NCBI GenBank assembly: GCA_027485815.1
Contig: JAIXQE010000207.1
Location: 21,801-85,800, forward strand
DNA from: Opitutaceae bacterium
GTDB taxonomy: Bacteria > Verrucomicrobiota > Verrucomicrobiia > Opitutales > Opitutaceae
Direction of reading: 5' to 3'
DNA: 64,000 bases
The translations under genes were made by a program, and so were the position numbers. Below the pieces are notes generated by a model that did no database searches, was not told the DNA's origin, and saw only the letters and a program-made list of their open reading frames with translations. Shown piece after piece: positions 1-9,858 of the stretch (position 1 is its first letter; every line of letters starts with the position of its first letter).

Positions 1-752
1 TCCTCGGCGGCGACGACCCGAAGCAGCAGATGCTCTTCGCGACCCACCTCATCACCGCCTCGGTCATCAACGCCCCCGCCGGGCTGATGATCGCGAAGAT
101 GCTCGTGCCGCAGACGGAGCCCGTGGACCACAAGCTGGCCATCTCCAAGGAGAAGCTGGGCTGCAACGCCGTCGACGCCGTCTGCCTCGGGACCACCGAG
201 GGCCTGAAGCTTGCGGTCAACGTCGGCGCGATGCTGATCGCCTTCACCGCGCTGGTGACGATGGTCAACGCGATCCTCGGCTGGATCGGCACCCCGGGTA
301 CCCTCCTCCTCGGCGAGACGCGGTTCTCGTACCCAGGCCTCAACGCGTGGGTGAACAGCGTCACGGGCGGCGCCTTCCCCGGCTTCTCCCTGGAATTCCT
401 GTTCGGCGTACTCTACGCCCCGGTGGCCTGGCTGATCGGCATCGACCACGGGCAACTCCTGCAGTCGGGGGCGCTGCTCGGCACGCGCACGGTCCTGAAC
501 GAGTTCATCGCCTTCCAGCAACTGGGCGCGCTGAAGGCTTCCGGCGCCTTCCCGGATCCGCGGTCGGCGATCATCCTCACCTACGCGATGTGCGGTTTCG
601 CCAACATCGTCTCCATCGGCATCCAGATCGGCGGCATCGGGGCCCTCGCCCCGGAGCAACGCACCAACCTCGCCCAGCTCGGAGTCCGCGCGATGATTGG
701 CGGGACCGTGGCCTGTTACCTCTCCGCCTGCGTCGCCAGCATCTTGGTCTGA
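1..752 (+). CDS. Concentrative nucleoside transporter (NupC/CNT family), 3' part
   Basis: Partial gene: the reading frame is open from base 3 and only the last 249 codons are present, so the start lies to the left of the window. The family imports nucleosides across the inner membrane using a proton or sodium gradient. The visible part carries two signatures of the transport domain, LNEFIAFQQL (around bases 495-525) and GFANIVSIGIQIGG (around bases 597-637), and alternating hydrophobic helices typical of the C-terminal half of NupC-like proteins. It is followed by 107 bases with no gene before the TonB receptor, so it is probably not part of that operon. The nucleoside specificity cannot be told from this part. 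Confidence 0.93.
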   Translation, partial: LGGDDPKQQMLFATHLITASVINAPAGLMIAKMLVPQTEPVDHKLAISKEKLGCNAVDAVCLGTTEGLKLAVNVGAMLIAFTALVTMVNAILGWIGTPGTLLLGETRFSYPGLNAWVNSVTGGAFPGFSLEFLFGVLYAPVAWLIGIDHGQLLQSGALLGTRTVLNEFIAFQQLGALKASGAFPDPRSAIILTYAMCGFANIVSIGIQIGGIGALAPEQRTNLAQLGVRAMIGGTVACYLSACVASILV

Positions 753-859
753 CGGCGTCCAAGGGCCGGCTCCCGCCGGGAATGCGCTTGCCCCCGCCGG
801 GCTAAACTGCGGCTTTCGACGCGGCCCAGCGGCCCCCTTCCGCGGGCACCCCAACCGCC

Positions 860-3847
860 ATGACCGCCGTGCCTCGCCTTGTCCTGTTCCTGTTGCTCGG
901 CCTTGCCGCCGCCGTTCGCCCGGCCGCCGCGCAGGCCACCCTCACGGGTACCGTCACCAACTCCGCCACCGGTGCCGTCCTCGAGGGCGCCCGGGTGCAG
1001 CTCAAGGGGTCCACCCTCGAGACGACCACCGACAACCTGGGCGCGTACCGCCTCGAGGGTCTGCCCGCCGGGGAGGTGGTGGTACTCGTCACGTACACCG
1101 GACTCTCCCCCGCGGAGGGGGCGGCCACGCTGGGCGCCTCCGGCGTGGTCCGGCGCGACGTCGGCCTGACCGCCGAGATCTACCGGATGAGCCGCTTCGT
1201 CGTGGGCAGCGAACGCGAGGGTAACGCCAAGGCCATCACGCTGCAGCGGATCTCCGACGGCGTGAAGAACGTGGTCTCCGCCGACGCCTTCGGCGCCCTT
1301 GCGGGAAACCCGGCCGACCTCGCCGCCCGCCTCCCCGGGATCGAGGGTGAGTCGGTCGGGGGCGACAACCGCTACCTGCGCATCCGCGGCCTCAGCCAGA
1401 ACCTCAGCACGATCACCCAGGACGGGAACCGCCTCGCCGACGCCGGCTCGGCCGGCTCCACCCGCGAGTTCCAGTTCCAGACCGTCAGCGCCGACTCGAT
1501 CGAGCGGATCGAGGTCACGAAGTCGCCGACGCCGGACATGGACGGCGACTCGATCGGCGGGGCGGTGAACCTCGTCACCAAGAGCGCGTTCGACAGCTCA
1601 CCCGAGCGGCGCATCCGCGGCTCGCTCGGTGCGATCTGGCGCGCCCGCGATCCCCGGGACCGGCCGCGCACCGGAGCCTCGCTCTCCTACTCCGAGGTGT
1701 TCGGCGGGCGCATCGGCGTTTCCGTGAACCTCGCCTACCGGCCTCACGGCTCGATCATCGACGTCTCCAGCCAGGCCCACCAGCAACTGCCGAACGACGT
1801 CGCCGGCCCCGCCTACACCTACCAGTACCAGATCCAGGACTTCAACAACGTCCGCACCCGTTCCGGCGCGGGCGTGAAGCTCGATTACAAGCTGACGGAC
1901 CAGGCGCGGCTCTTCGCCAACTGGCAGTACGCCAAGCACACCGAGCACACCAGCAACAGCCAGGTCACCTGGCAGACGAATCAGGCCGTCGCCACCCGCG
2001 ACGCCGCCGGCGCGCTCACGGGCACGGGCGGCATCATCCCGGGCTACACCGATGACGAGACCCGCGTCCGCGGCGTCGCGGCCAGCACGGTCGCGATCGC
2101 CTCGCTCGCCAACTACAAGCTCGGCGCGACCAACTCGCTCAACCTCGGCGGGGTGCACCGCCACCCGGGCTGGAACCTCGAGTATGACGTCTACGCCTCC
2201 CAGTCGAAGGCCGACTACCCGGGCAACAACACCTTCACCTACACGGCCCGCAACGTCGGCTTCACCCTGCGGCGCAACCACCGGCTCTTCCCGGACGTCC
2301 AGCAGACCGAGGGGGCCGACTGGACGAAGCTGGAGAGCTACACCGACAACCTCTACTCCAGCGCGCGGATGGTCGGCTGGGATGCCTACCAAGGCGCGGC
2401 GGTAAACTACCGCCGAAGCTTCACCGCGCCGGTCCCGGCCTACCTCAAGGCGGGCCTCCGCTGGCGCCGGCAGACGCGCAACCTCGACAACACGCCCTAC
2501 AACACCGTGTACGTCGGTCCGGACGGCGTGATGGGTCCGAACCCGGCGACCGGCCGCAACGACGACAACCTCGCGCAGTTCGGCCTCGCCAACCGGCCTT
2601 TCCCGGACACGGAGCTGGGACGCTACGGGGCGGTCCCGCTTCCGGCGTTCCAGGCCGACGGGCGCGCGTTCAACCTCGACCGGGCCATCGCCGCCAACCC
2701 GACCCACTTCCGGCGCCAGCTCGCGACCGACCTGCAGACCGAACTCACCGGCAACCAGCAGTTCGAGGAACAGATCCGCGCCGCCTACCTGATGGGCAAC
2801 CTGCGCTTGGGGCAGTTCTCGGTCCTCGGCGGCGTCCGCGTGGAGTTCACGGAAACGGACGGCGAGGGTGCACTGCAGGTCATCACGCCCGAGGAGCGCG
2901 CGCGCCGCACCGCCTGGGGCACCGCGCCACTGACGGATGCGGAAACCACCCGCCGCGTGCGGGAGGAGTTCGGTCGTCGGCAGACCCGCTCCGGCGATTA
3001 CCAGAGCGTCTTCCCCGGAGTCCACCTGCGCTACCAGTTCACGCCCAACCTGCTCACGCGACTCAGCTATTCCACCAGCATCGGTCGTCCCAACGTCGGC
3101 CAGCTTATCCCGCGGACCACCGTCAACTACGAGAACCAGACGGTCTCCACCAGCAATCCGGGCCTCTTGCCGCAGACGGCGGACAACTTCGACCTCACGA
3201 CGGAGCTCTACTTCGAGCCCGCGGGCATGCTGACGGTCGGCGTCTTCCTGAAGGAGATCAAAAAGTTCATCTACACCGCCGGCGGCACGACGATCGCCTC
3301 GGGCACCGACAACGGCTTCGGCGGCGAGTACGCGGGTTACGCGCTGACCACGCAGTACAACGGCGGCTTCGCGAAGGTGAAGGGCATCGAGATCGGCTAC
3401 AATCAGCAGTTCACCTTCCTGCCGGGCTGGATGAGTGGCTTAGGCGCCTACGCCAACGTCACGCGGATGCAGGCGGAGGGAAACTACGGCACGGGCAGCG
3501 CCATCGCCCTCGCGCCCAACCCGCGCGTCGCCGGCTTCAATCCGTTCATCGCCAACGTCGGCGTCTCCTACATCCGCCGCCAGCTCAACCTTCGCGTGCA
3601 GTACAGCTACCTCGGCCGCTACCTCGTCGGATTCAACGCCAACGAGTCGCGCGCCACCTACGCGGCCGCGCGGCCGACGGTCGACGTCAAGACGCTCTAC
3701 AACCTCACGCGGAACTACAGCGTCTACCTCGACATCACGAACGTGCTGATGAACCCGGACCGGGAACGCCAGTTCGGCTACGGGCGGCCGCAGGTCACGC
3801 ACCTGATGGTGCCCCAGGTGTTCTTCGGCGTGAACGGACGCTGGTGA
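860..3847 (+). CDS. TonB-dependent outer-membrane receptor with carboxypeptidase-regulatory-like N-terminal domain
   Basis: Outer-membrane beta-barrel receptor (995 aa) that would import a ligand using energy from TonB-ExbBD. A Sec signal peptide covers about residues 1-25 (hydrophobic core LVLFLLLGLAAA). Residues about 28-100 form a CarboxypepD_reg-like beta-sandwich (TLTGTVTNSATGAVLEGA). The plug domain follows at about 110-235, with IRGLSQNLSTITQDG and an IERIEV-KSP element. The rest is barrel, ending in VNGRW, an aromatic last residue as usual for outer-membrane barrels. This architecture with long extracellular loops is common for polysaccharide- or glycan-related receptors in Opitutaceae. 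The stop codon overlaps the GTG start of the sulfatase (GTGA), so the two are translationally coupled. The ligand is unknown; the sulfatase next door suggests a sulfated carbohydrate (inference). Confidence 0.93.
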   Translation: MTAVPRLVLFLLLGLAAAVRPAAAQATLTGTVTNSATGAVLEGARVQLKGSTLETTTDNLGAYRLEGLPAGEVVVLVTYTGLSPAEGAATLGASGVVRRDVGLTAEIYRMSRFVVGSEREGNAKAITLQRISDGVKNVVSADAFGALAGNPADLAARLPGIEGESVGGDNRYLRIRGLSQNLSTITQDGNRLADAGSAGSTREFQFQTVSADSIERIEVTKSPTPDMDGDSIGGAVNLVTKSAFDSSPERRIRGSLGAIWRARDPRDRPRTGASLSYSEVFGGRIGVSVNLAYRPHGSIIDVSSQAHQQLPNDVAGPAYTYQYQIQDFNNVRTRSGAGVKLDYKLTDQARLFANWQYAKHTEHTSNSQVTWQTNQAVATRDAAGALTGTGGIIPGYTDDETRVRGVAASTVAIASLANYKLGATNSLNLGGVHRHPGWNLEYDVYASQSKADYPGNNTFTYTARNVGFTLRRNHRLFPDVQQTEGADWTKLESYTDNLYSSARMVGWDAYQGAAVNYRRSFTAPVPAYLKAGLRWRRQTRNLDNTPYNTVYVGPDGVMGPNPATGRNDDNLAQFGLANRPFPDTELGRYGAVPLPAFQADGRAFNLDRAIAANPTHFRRQLATDLQTELTGNQQFEEQIRAAYLMGNLRLGQFSVLGGVRVEFTETDGEGALQVITPEERARRTAWGTAPLTDAETTRRVREEFGRRQTRSGDYQSVFPGVHLRYQFTPNLLTRLSYSTSIGRPNVGQLIPRTTVNYENQTVSTSNPGLLPQTADNFDLTTELYFEPAGMLTVGVFLKEIKKFIYTAGGTTIASGTDNGFGGEYAGYALTTQYNGGFAKVKGIEIGYNQQFTFLPGWMSGLGAYANVTRMQAEGNYGTGSAIALAPNPRVAGFNPFIANVGVSYIRRQLNLRVQYSYLGRYLVGFNANESRATYAAARPTVDVKTLYNLTRNYSVYLDITNVLMNPDRERQFGYGRPQVTHLMVPQVFFGVNGRW

Positions 3848-5280
3848 AGCCGGCACGACGGGTCTGCTGGTGGGCGGCCTGGCTCGGGGTGGCCTACGCG
3901 GTCCCGGCGACCGGCGCCGCTCCGGTGCCGGCGCCGAACGTCCTGCTGATCGTGGCCGACGACCTGCGGTCCGACGTGCCCGGATTCGCCGGGGGCCGCG
4001 AGGCGCGCACGCCCCACCTCGACGCCCTGGCCCGCGGCGGCACCGTGTTCACCCGCGCAGCGTGCAGCTATCCCATCTGCCACGTGAGCCGGTCGGAGCT
4101 CCTCTCCGGCCAACTCGCGCTCGGCCGGCCCGGACCGGGTGCCCCGGGCGGTCCCGTCGCCTTCGACCCGGCCACGCCGCTGCTCCCGACGCTGCTCGCC
4201 CGCGCCGGCTGGCACACGGTGCACGCCGGCAAATGGCACGTCTCCGGCACGCCCGCGCAGCGCGGCTTCCGCGAGACGGCCGGAATTTTCAGCGGCGGGG
4301 GCGGGGCGGGGAAACCCGGCTCCGTCGAGCGCACGCCCACCGGCCGCGAGGTGACCGGCTACCGCGGCTGGACCTTCAAGGATGAGGCGGGGCACGCCCG
4401 ACCGGAACTCGGGGTGGGCCTGACCCCGGAGACCGACCGCATCATCACCAGCCGGGCGGCGGAGGTGCTCCGCCGGCCGCGGGACCGTCCCTTTTTCCTG
4501 CAGGTTAACCTCACCGCGCCGCACGACCCGCTGCTCGAGCCGCCGGGGAGTCACCGCGGCCCGGAACCGGAGCTCCCGGCGAACTTCCGGCCGGCGCCCG
4601 CGTTCGAGACCGGGAACACGGGGGGGCGCGACGAGCGCATCGTCCCCGCCCCGCGGACCGCCGCGGCCGTGCGCGCCGAACGCGAGCTCTACTTCCGGCT
4701 CGTCGCGGAAGTGGATCGCAACGTGGGCGAACTGCTCGCGGCGCTCAGCGCCGCCGGGCTCCGCGAAAGGACGCTGGTCCTCTTCACCAGCGACAACGGG
4801 CTCGCCCTCGGCAGCCACGGACTGATGGGCAAGCAGAACCAGTACGAACACTCGTTCAACGTGCCCCTGGTGCTCGCCGGCCCGGGGATTCCCGCCGGTC
4901 GCCGGCTCGCCGCCCAATGCTACCTGCGCGACCTGTACCCCACCCTCTGCGACCTGCTCGGACTTCCCCTCCCGGCCGCCCTCGACGGCCGCAGCCTCGC
5001 GCCCGTGCTCCGCGGCGAACGGACGGAAGTCCACGAGGCCGTCTTCGGCTATTTCACCGACACGCAGCGGATGATCCGCACGAGCGACGGCTGGAAACTG
5101 ATCTGGTACCCGGCGCTCCAGCGGACGGAGCTGTTCCAGCTCCCCGAGGATCCGCACGAGCTGCGCGACCTTGCCGCCGAGCCGGCCCACGCCGCCCGTC
5201 TCACCGATCTCCGTGCGCGCCTCGCCGCCTGGCAACACGACCATCGCGATGCCGCGGCGCCCGCCGTTGCCCACCCGTGA
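3844..5280 (+). CDS. Exported sulfatase (S1 family) with unusual C-H-V-S-R active-site motif
   Basis: Sulfatase of the alkaline-phosphatase superfamily, 478 aa, predicted to act in the periplasm. The GTG start overlaps the receptor's stop and gives a signal peptide (about residues 1-26). Residues 31-45 hold the metal-binding PNVLLIVADDLRSD segment (Asp39, Asp40). The formylglycine site reads C79-H-V-S-R83 followed by SELLSG. The Cys and Arg of the classical C-x-P-S-R-x(4)-T-G motif are kept, but Pro is replaced by Val and the TG by SG. The later metal/active-site segments are present (HAGKWHVSGT around residue 125, SDNGLALGSHG around residue 317). The C-terminal part has the usual subdomain. 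The substrate is unknown. The stop overlaps the next gene's start (TGATG), so it is part of the same operon. Confidence 0.92.
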   Translation: MKPARRVCWWAAWLGVAYAVPATGAAPVPAPNVLLIVADDLRSDVPGFAGGREARTPHLDALARGGTVFTRAACSYPICHVSRSELLSGQLALGRPGPGAPGGPVAFDPATPLLPTLLARAGWHTVHAGKWHVSGTPAQRGFRETAGIFSGGGGAGKPGSVERTPTGREVTGYRGWTFKDEAGHARPELGVGLTPETDRIITSRAAEVLRRPRDRPFFLQVNLTAPHDPLLEPPGSHRGPEPELPANFRPAPAFETGNTGGRDERIVPAPRTAAAVRAERELYFRLVAEVDRNVGELLAALSAAGLRERTLVLFTSDNGLALGSHGLMGKQNQYEHSFNVPLVLAGPGIPAGRRLAAQCYLRDLYPTLCDLLGLPLPAALDGRSLAPVLRGERTEVHEAVFGYFTDTQRMIRTSDGWKLIWYPALQRTELFQLPEDPHELRDLAAEPAHAARLTDLRARLAAWQHDHRDAAAPAVAHP

Positions 5281-8200
5281 TGCGCCGCGCCGCGATTCTC
5301 CTCTCCCTGCTCGCCGCCGCGGCGTCCCCGGCGGCTCAGGAACCGCTGGATTACGATCGCGACGTCCGGCCCCTGCTGTCCGACCGCTGCTTCAAGTGCC
5401 ACGGTCCCGACGCGGCCGCGCGGCGCGGGAAGTTCCGCCTCGATGTCCGCGAGGACGCCGTGGCCCCTCGCGACGGCATCGTCCGCCTCGCGCCGGGGCG
5501 GCCGGACGAGAGCGAGGTGCTGCTGCGGATCCTCTCCCCCCACGCCGACGAGATGATGCCCCCGCCCGGGGACGGCGGGCGGCCGCTTACCCCCGCCGAG
5601 CAGGCCCTCGTCCGGCGGTGGATCGCCGAGGGTGCACCGTATGCGCCGCACTGGTCGCTGGTCCCGCCCCGCCGCGCCCCGCCTCCGACCACCCGCGACG
5701 CCGCGTGGCCCGTCCACGACCTCGATCGCTTCGTGCTCGCCCGGCTCGAGCGCGAGGGCCTGGCCCCGGCCCCCGTCGCGGCCCCGGCCACGCTCCTCCG
5801 CCGGGTCAGCCTCGACCTCACGGGGCTGCCGCCCACCCCGGCGGATCTCGACCGCTTCCTCGCCGATCCCTCGCCGGCGGCCTACGCCCGCGAGGTCGAC
5901 CGGCTGCTCGCCTCCCCCTCCTTCGGCGAACGGATGGCGGTCGACTGGCTCGATGCCGCGCGCTACGCGGACACCAACGGCTTCTTCCGCGACAACGCGC
6001 GGCAGGCCTGGCCGTGGCGCGACTGGGTGGTGGACGCCTTCAACCGGAACCTGCCGTTCGACCAGTTCACGATCGAGCAGCTCGCGGGCGACCTGTTGCC
6101 TGAGCCCACGCCGGCGCAGCGGATCGCCACGGGCTTCAACCGCAATCACGGGGTGAGCGGCGAGACCGGCATCATCGATGAGGAGTACCGCGTCGAGTAC
6201 GTGGCCGACCGCGTCGAGACCACCGCGACCGTCTGGCTGGGCCTGACCCTCGGCTGCGCGCGCTGCCACGACCACAAGTACGACCCGCTTTCGCAGCGGG
6301 ACTACTTCCGGCTCTTCGCCTACTTCAACTCGGGCGTCGAGCGGGGCCTCGTGAGCCCGGATGACCCCCCGCCCGTGCTCGACGTCACCACCCCCGCGCA
6401 ACGCACCCGGCTGGAGGAACTCCGCACGGCCCGCACCACGGCGGAACGCGAGTTCCAGGCTCGGCTCCTTCCCGCCCGGGACGCGCAGGCAGCGTGGGCC
6501 CAGCGGGCCGGCGCCGAGTTGGTCGCCCCGGCGGACTCCCCGCTGGTCCGCCACGACTTCGAACCGTCCGCCGCGGACGCCGGTTCCTCCGGCCCGCGCA
6601 TCCAGGGCTACCTCAACCACGAGGCGGGCGTGGTCGGGGAGGGCGCGATCTTCGACGGCACGCAGCACATCGAATTTCCCGCCGCCGTGCCGCTGACCGC
6701 AGATCAACCCTGGACGATCAGCCTCTGGGTGCGCCCCTCCAACGCGCTGGTCTGCGTGCTGGCGAAGATCGAGCCGGAGGGGGACCGCCGCGGCCTCGAG
6801 ATCCTGTGGGCCAAGGGCCAGGTCCAGGTCAACCTCGTCGACCGCTGGGTCGCCAGCGCGCTGGAGGTGCACACCCGCGATCCGGTGCGCCGGGGCGATT
6901 GGACCCACCTGGTCGTGACCTATGACGCCAGCCGCCGCGCCTCCGGGCTGCGAATCTACGCGGACGGCCGGGAGGCGCCCGTGCAGGTCGTGCGGGACAA
7001 TCTCTCCGGCTCGGCGGCCAACGAACACCCGCTGCGCCTGGGCCGCCGGGACAGCGGCCTCGGCTACTACGGGCAGATGGATCAGTTCCGCCTGCTGGGG
7101 CGGGCCGTCGCGCCCGGCGAGATTCGGCAATGGTACTGGGGCGAACGGCTCACGCGGATCCTCGCGCTGGAACCTGCCGCCCGGGACGCCCGCGCCCGCG
7201 AGCTGGTCACCGACTGCTTTGTGGAACGGGAGGGAGGAACCGGCTTGCGGTCCGCCCACGCTGCCGCCGCCCGCGCCCGCGCCGCCGAGGAGGAATTCCG
7301 CGCCGGCCTGCCCAAGACCCTCGTGATGCAGGAATCCGCCCAGCCCCGGAAGACCCACGTGCTCGGCCGCGGCCAGTATGACGCTCCCGGCGAGGAGGTG
7401 ACGCCCGGGGTGCCCGCAGTCCTGCCGCCCCTGCCGGAGCAGGCCCCGGCGAACCGCCTTGGGCTGGCACGATGGCTGGTGCAGCCCGGCCATCCGCTCA
7501 CCGCCCGAGTGGCCGTCAACCGGCTCTGGGCGCTCTGCTTCGGCGAGGGCCTCGTGAATACCCCGAACGACTTCGGGGCGCAGGGCGCGCTCCCCACGCA
7601 TCCCGAGCTGCTCGACTGGCTGGCGACCCGCTACGTGGCCTCCGGGTGGGACACCAAGGCGCTGCTGCGCCTGCTCGTGACCAGCGCCACCTACCGCCAG
7701 AGCTCCGTCGCCCCGCCCGCGCTCCGCTCACGCGATCCAGCGAACCAGCTGCTCGGCCGCGCGCCGAGTTTCCGGCTCCCGGCGGAGATGATCCGCGACC
7801 AGGCCCTCGCCGTTGCCGGCCTGCTGGTGGACCGGCGCGGTGGTCCTCCGGTCCGCCCCTTCCAGCCGCCGGGCCTCTGGGAAGCCGTCTCCTACAATGG
7901 AGAGCTTTCCTACGAGGTGGACCCGGGCGAGGGTCGCTGGCGGCGATCCCTGTACACCTTCTGGAAGCGCACCGCTCCTCCGCCCGCGATCCAGATCCTG
8001 GATGGTCCCACTCGCGAAACCTGCGTGGTCTCGCGGCCGCGCACCAACACCCCCCTGCAGGCCCTGCTCCTCCTGAACGACGAGGGCTACGTCGAGGCCG
8101 CCCGCGGGCTCGCCGCCCGGGTGCTGGCTCCGCCCGGGCGGACGGAACACGCGCGCGGCACGGAACTCTTCCGCCTGGTCCTGGCCCGGTCTCCCGCGCC

Positions 8201-8396
8201 CGAGGAGACCACCGCCCTCGAAGGACTCCTCGCACGCCAACGGGAACGCTTCAGCCGGGATCCCGCCGCCGCGCGTCGCCTGGTCTCCGTGGGCGCTGCG
8301 CCCGCCGGACAGGACCTTGATCCCGTGGAGCTCGCCGCGTGGACCACCGTCGCCCAGACCGTGCTGAACCTCGACGAGGCGCTCACCCGCCGCTGA
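5280..8396 (+). CDS. Exported dihaem DUF1549/LamG/DUF1553 protein (PSCyt1-PSCyt2-PSD1 type)
   Basis: Large exported protein of 1038 aa of a family abundant in Planctomycetes and Verrucomicrobia; its biochemical role is not established. I chose ATG 5280, which overlaps the sulfatase stop by one base and begins with a clear signal peptide (residues 1-19). Domains in order: PSCyt1-type cytochrome c with C37-F-K-C-H41; DUF1549 (about 146-360), itself containing a second haem site C326-A-R-C-H330; a LamG-like jelly roll inserted at about 423-618 (FDGTQHIEF, TISLWVRPS); and DUF1553 (about 725-1000, NRLGLARWLVQPGHPLTARVAVNR region). The next gene, DUF1501, starts 3 bases downstream; DUF1549/1553 and DUF1501 genes are habitually neighbours. 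A redox role in breakdown of an exported-side substrate is likely but is inference. Confidence 0.92.
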   Translation: MRRAAILLSLLAAAASPAAQEPLDYDRDVRPLLSDRCFKCHGPDAAARRGKFRLDVREDAVAPRDGIVRLAPGRPDESEVLLRILSPHADEMMPPPGDGGRPLTPAEQALVRRWIAEGAPYAPHWSLVPPRRAPPPTTRDAAWPVHDLDRFVLARLEREGLAPAPVAAPATLLRRVSLDLTGLPPTPADLDRFLADPSPAAYAREVDRLLASPSFGERMAVDWLDAARYADTNGFFRDNARQAWPWRDWVVDAFNRNLPFDQFTIEQLAGDLLPEPTPAQRIATGFNRNHGVSGETGIIDEEYRVEYVADRVETTATVWLGLTLGCARCHDHKYDPLSQRDYFRLFAYFNSGVERGLVSPDDPPPVLDVTTPAQRTRLEELRTARTTAEREFQARLLPARDAQAAWAQRAGAELVAPADSPLVRHDFEPSAADAGSSGPRIQGYLNHEAGVVGEGAIFDGTQHIEFPAAVPLTADQPWTISLWVRPSNALVCVLAKIEPEGDRRGLEILWAKGQVQVNLVDRWVASALEVHTRDPVRRGDWTHLVVTYDASRRASGLRIYADGREAPVQVVRDNLSGSAANEHPLRLGRRDSGLGYYGQMDQFRLLGRAVAPGEIRQWYWGERLTRILALEPAARDARARELVTDCFVEREGGTGLRSAHAAAARARAAEEEFRAGLPKTLVMQESAQPRKTHVLGRGQYDAPGEEVTPGVPAVLPPLPEQAPANRLGLARWLVQPGHPLTARVAVNRLWALCFGEGLVNTPNDFGAQGALPTHPELLDWLATRYVASGWDTKALLRLLVTSATYRQSSVAPPALRSRDPANQLLGRAPSFRLPAEMIRDQALAVAGLLVDRRGGPPVRPFQPPGLWEAVSYNGELSYEVDPGEGRWRRSLYTFWKRTAPPPAIQILDGPTRETCVVSRPRTNTPLQALLLLNDEGYVEAARGLAARVLAPPGRTEHARGTELFRLVLARSPAPEETTALEGLLARQRERFSRDPAAARRLVSVGAAPAGQDLDPVELAAWTTVAQTVLNLDEALTRR

Positions 8397-8399
8397 CCG

Positions 8400-9848
8400 A
8401 TGCCCGCTGCTCCCCTGCCCCATCTCCCTCCCGGCAATCTCGCGCTGACTCGCCGGCAGCTCCTCGGCCGCACCGCGACCGGCATCGGCTCGCTCGCGCT
8501 CGCCTCACTGTTGCGCCCAGGATTGCTGGGCGGTCCGGCCGTCGCGCCGCACTTCGCCCCCAAGGCCAAGCGGGTGATCTACTTGTTCATGCACGGCGGG
8601 CCCTCGCAGCTCGACCTCTTCGACCACAAGCCCGGCCTCCGGGCGCGGCACGGCGAGGAGCTGCCCGCATCGCTCCGCGGCACCCAGCGCCTCACCGGGA
8701 TGACGAGTGGACAGAAGGCCTTTCCGGTGACGGCGTCGCTGTTCCAATTCGCCCGCCACGGCGCGAGCGGCGCGTGGGTCAGCGAGCTGCTGCCGCACAC
8801 CGCGCGCATCGTCGATGACCTGTGCTTCATCCGCTCGATGCACACGGAGGCGATCAACCACGACCCCGCCGTAACCCTGCTGCAGACCGGGCACCAGCAA
8901 CCGGGCCGCCCGAGCTTCGGCGCTTGGGCCAGTTACGGCCTCGGCAGCGAGAACCGTGACCTGCCTGCCTTCACCGTGCTGATCTCCCGCGGCAGCGCCG
9001 CCCGGCCCGCGGACCCACTCTACGCGCGCCTCTGGGGCTCCGGGTTTCTGCCCTCGAGCCACCAGGGCGTCGGCTTCCGCAGCGCCGGCGACCCGGTCCT
9101 GTATCTTTCCAACCCGCCGGGACTCGATGCCTCGGCCCGGCGCGATCAGCTCGACACCCTCGCCTCCCTCAACCGGCGCGCGGCCGCGGAACAGCTCGAC
9201 CCCGAGATCGAAACCCGCATCGCGCAGTACGAACTGGCGTACCGGATGCAGGCGTCGGTACCCGGCCTGCTGGACCTGAGCGACGAGCCCCCGGCGAGCT
9301 TCGAGGCCTACGGACCGCAGTCGCGCGTGCCCGGCACCTTCGCCGCGAACTGCCTGCTCGCCCGGCGGCTCGCCGAGCGCGGGGTGCGGTTCATCCAGCT
9401 CTACCACCGCGGCTGGGACCAGCATTACAACCTGCCCAGCGACCTCCGCCTCCAGGCCGGCGACGTGGACCAGCCCGGGGCGGCGCTCGTCCGCGACCTG
9501 AAGCAGCGCGGCCTCCTCGACGACACGCTGGTGGTCTGGGGCGGGGAGTTCGGCCGCACCACCTACAGCCAGGGACGGCTGGAGGCCGCCAATTACGGCC
9601 GAGACCATCACGGGGGGTGCTTCACCCTCTGGCTCGCCGGCGGCGGCGTGAAGCCCGGGGTGATTCACGGGGAAACCGATGAGTTCGGCTACCAGGTGAC
9701 GCGCGATCCCGTGCACGTGCATGACCTCAACGCCACCCTGCTCCACCTGCTCGGCCTCGACCATACCCGGCTCACCTACCGGTTCCAGGGCCGGGATTTC
9801 CGGTTGACCGACGTCCACGGCCGCGTGACCCAGCCTATCCTCGCCTGA
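8400..9848 (+). CDS. DUF1501 protein with Tat-like signal
   Basis: 482-residue DUF1501 protein, a family with an alkaline-phosphatase/sulfatase-like fold and no settled reaction. The N-terminus (about residues 17-40) has [22 protein letters not shown], a twin-arginine export signal, so it probably reaches the periplasm folded. Right after it comes the conserved [29 protein letters not shown] (about residues 59-81) with likely metal ligands, and later [13 protein letters not shown] and [17 protein letters not shown] segments (WGGEFGRT about residue 380) and [16 protein letters not shown] (about 400-416). It lies 3 bases after the DUF1549/1553 gene and 10 before the PVC dehydrogenase gene, so all are probably one transcript. 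Confidence 0.93.
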   Translation: MPAAPLPHLPPGNLALTRRQLLGRTATGIGSLALASLLRPGLLGGPAVAPHFAPKAKRVIYLFMHGGPSQLDLFDHKPGLRARHGEELPASLRGTQRLTGMTSGQKAFPVTASLFQFARHGASGAWVSELLPHTARIVDDLCFIRSMHTEAINHDPAVTLLQTGHQQPGRPSFGAWASYGLGSENRDLPAFTVLISRGSAARPADPLYARLWGSGFLPSSHQGVGFRSAGDPVLYLSNPPGLDASARRDQLDTLASLNRRAAAEQLDPEIETRIAQYELAYRMQASVPGLLDLSDEPPASFEAYGPQSRVPGTFAANCLLARRLAERGVRFIQLYHRGWDQHYNLPSDLRLQAGDVDQPGAALVRDLKQRGLLDDTLVVWGGEFGRTTYSQGRLEAANYGRDHHGGCFTLWLAGGGVKPGVIHGETDEFGYQVTRDPVHVHDLNATLLHLLGLDHTRLTYRFQGRDFRLTDVHGRVTQPILA

Positions 9849-9858
9849 AGGTTCCCGT

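Noticed and set aside
753..859. Terminator or promoter between the nucleoside transporter and the TonB receptor
   Set aside because: Only short GC-rich complementarity and no T-run or convincing -35/-10 pair could be seen.
1598..3025. 475-codon open frame on the minus strand inside the TonB receptor gene
   Set aside because: High-GC shadow frame: low-complexity Arg/Gly/Val composition, no start signal, and the opposite strand encodes a complete, recognisable receptor.
5049..7601. 850-codon open frame on the minus strand opposite sulfatase and DUF1549 genes
   Set aside because: Biased composition and no family features; two well-supported genes are on the other strand.
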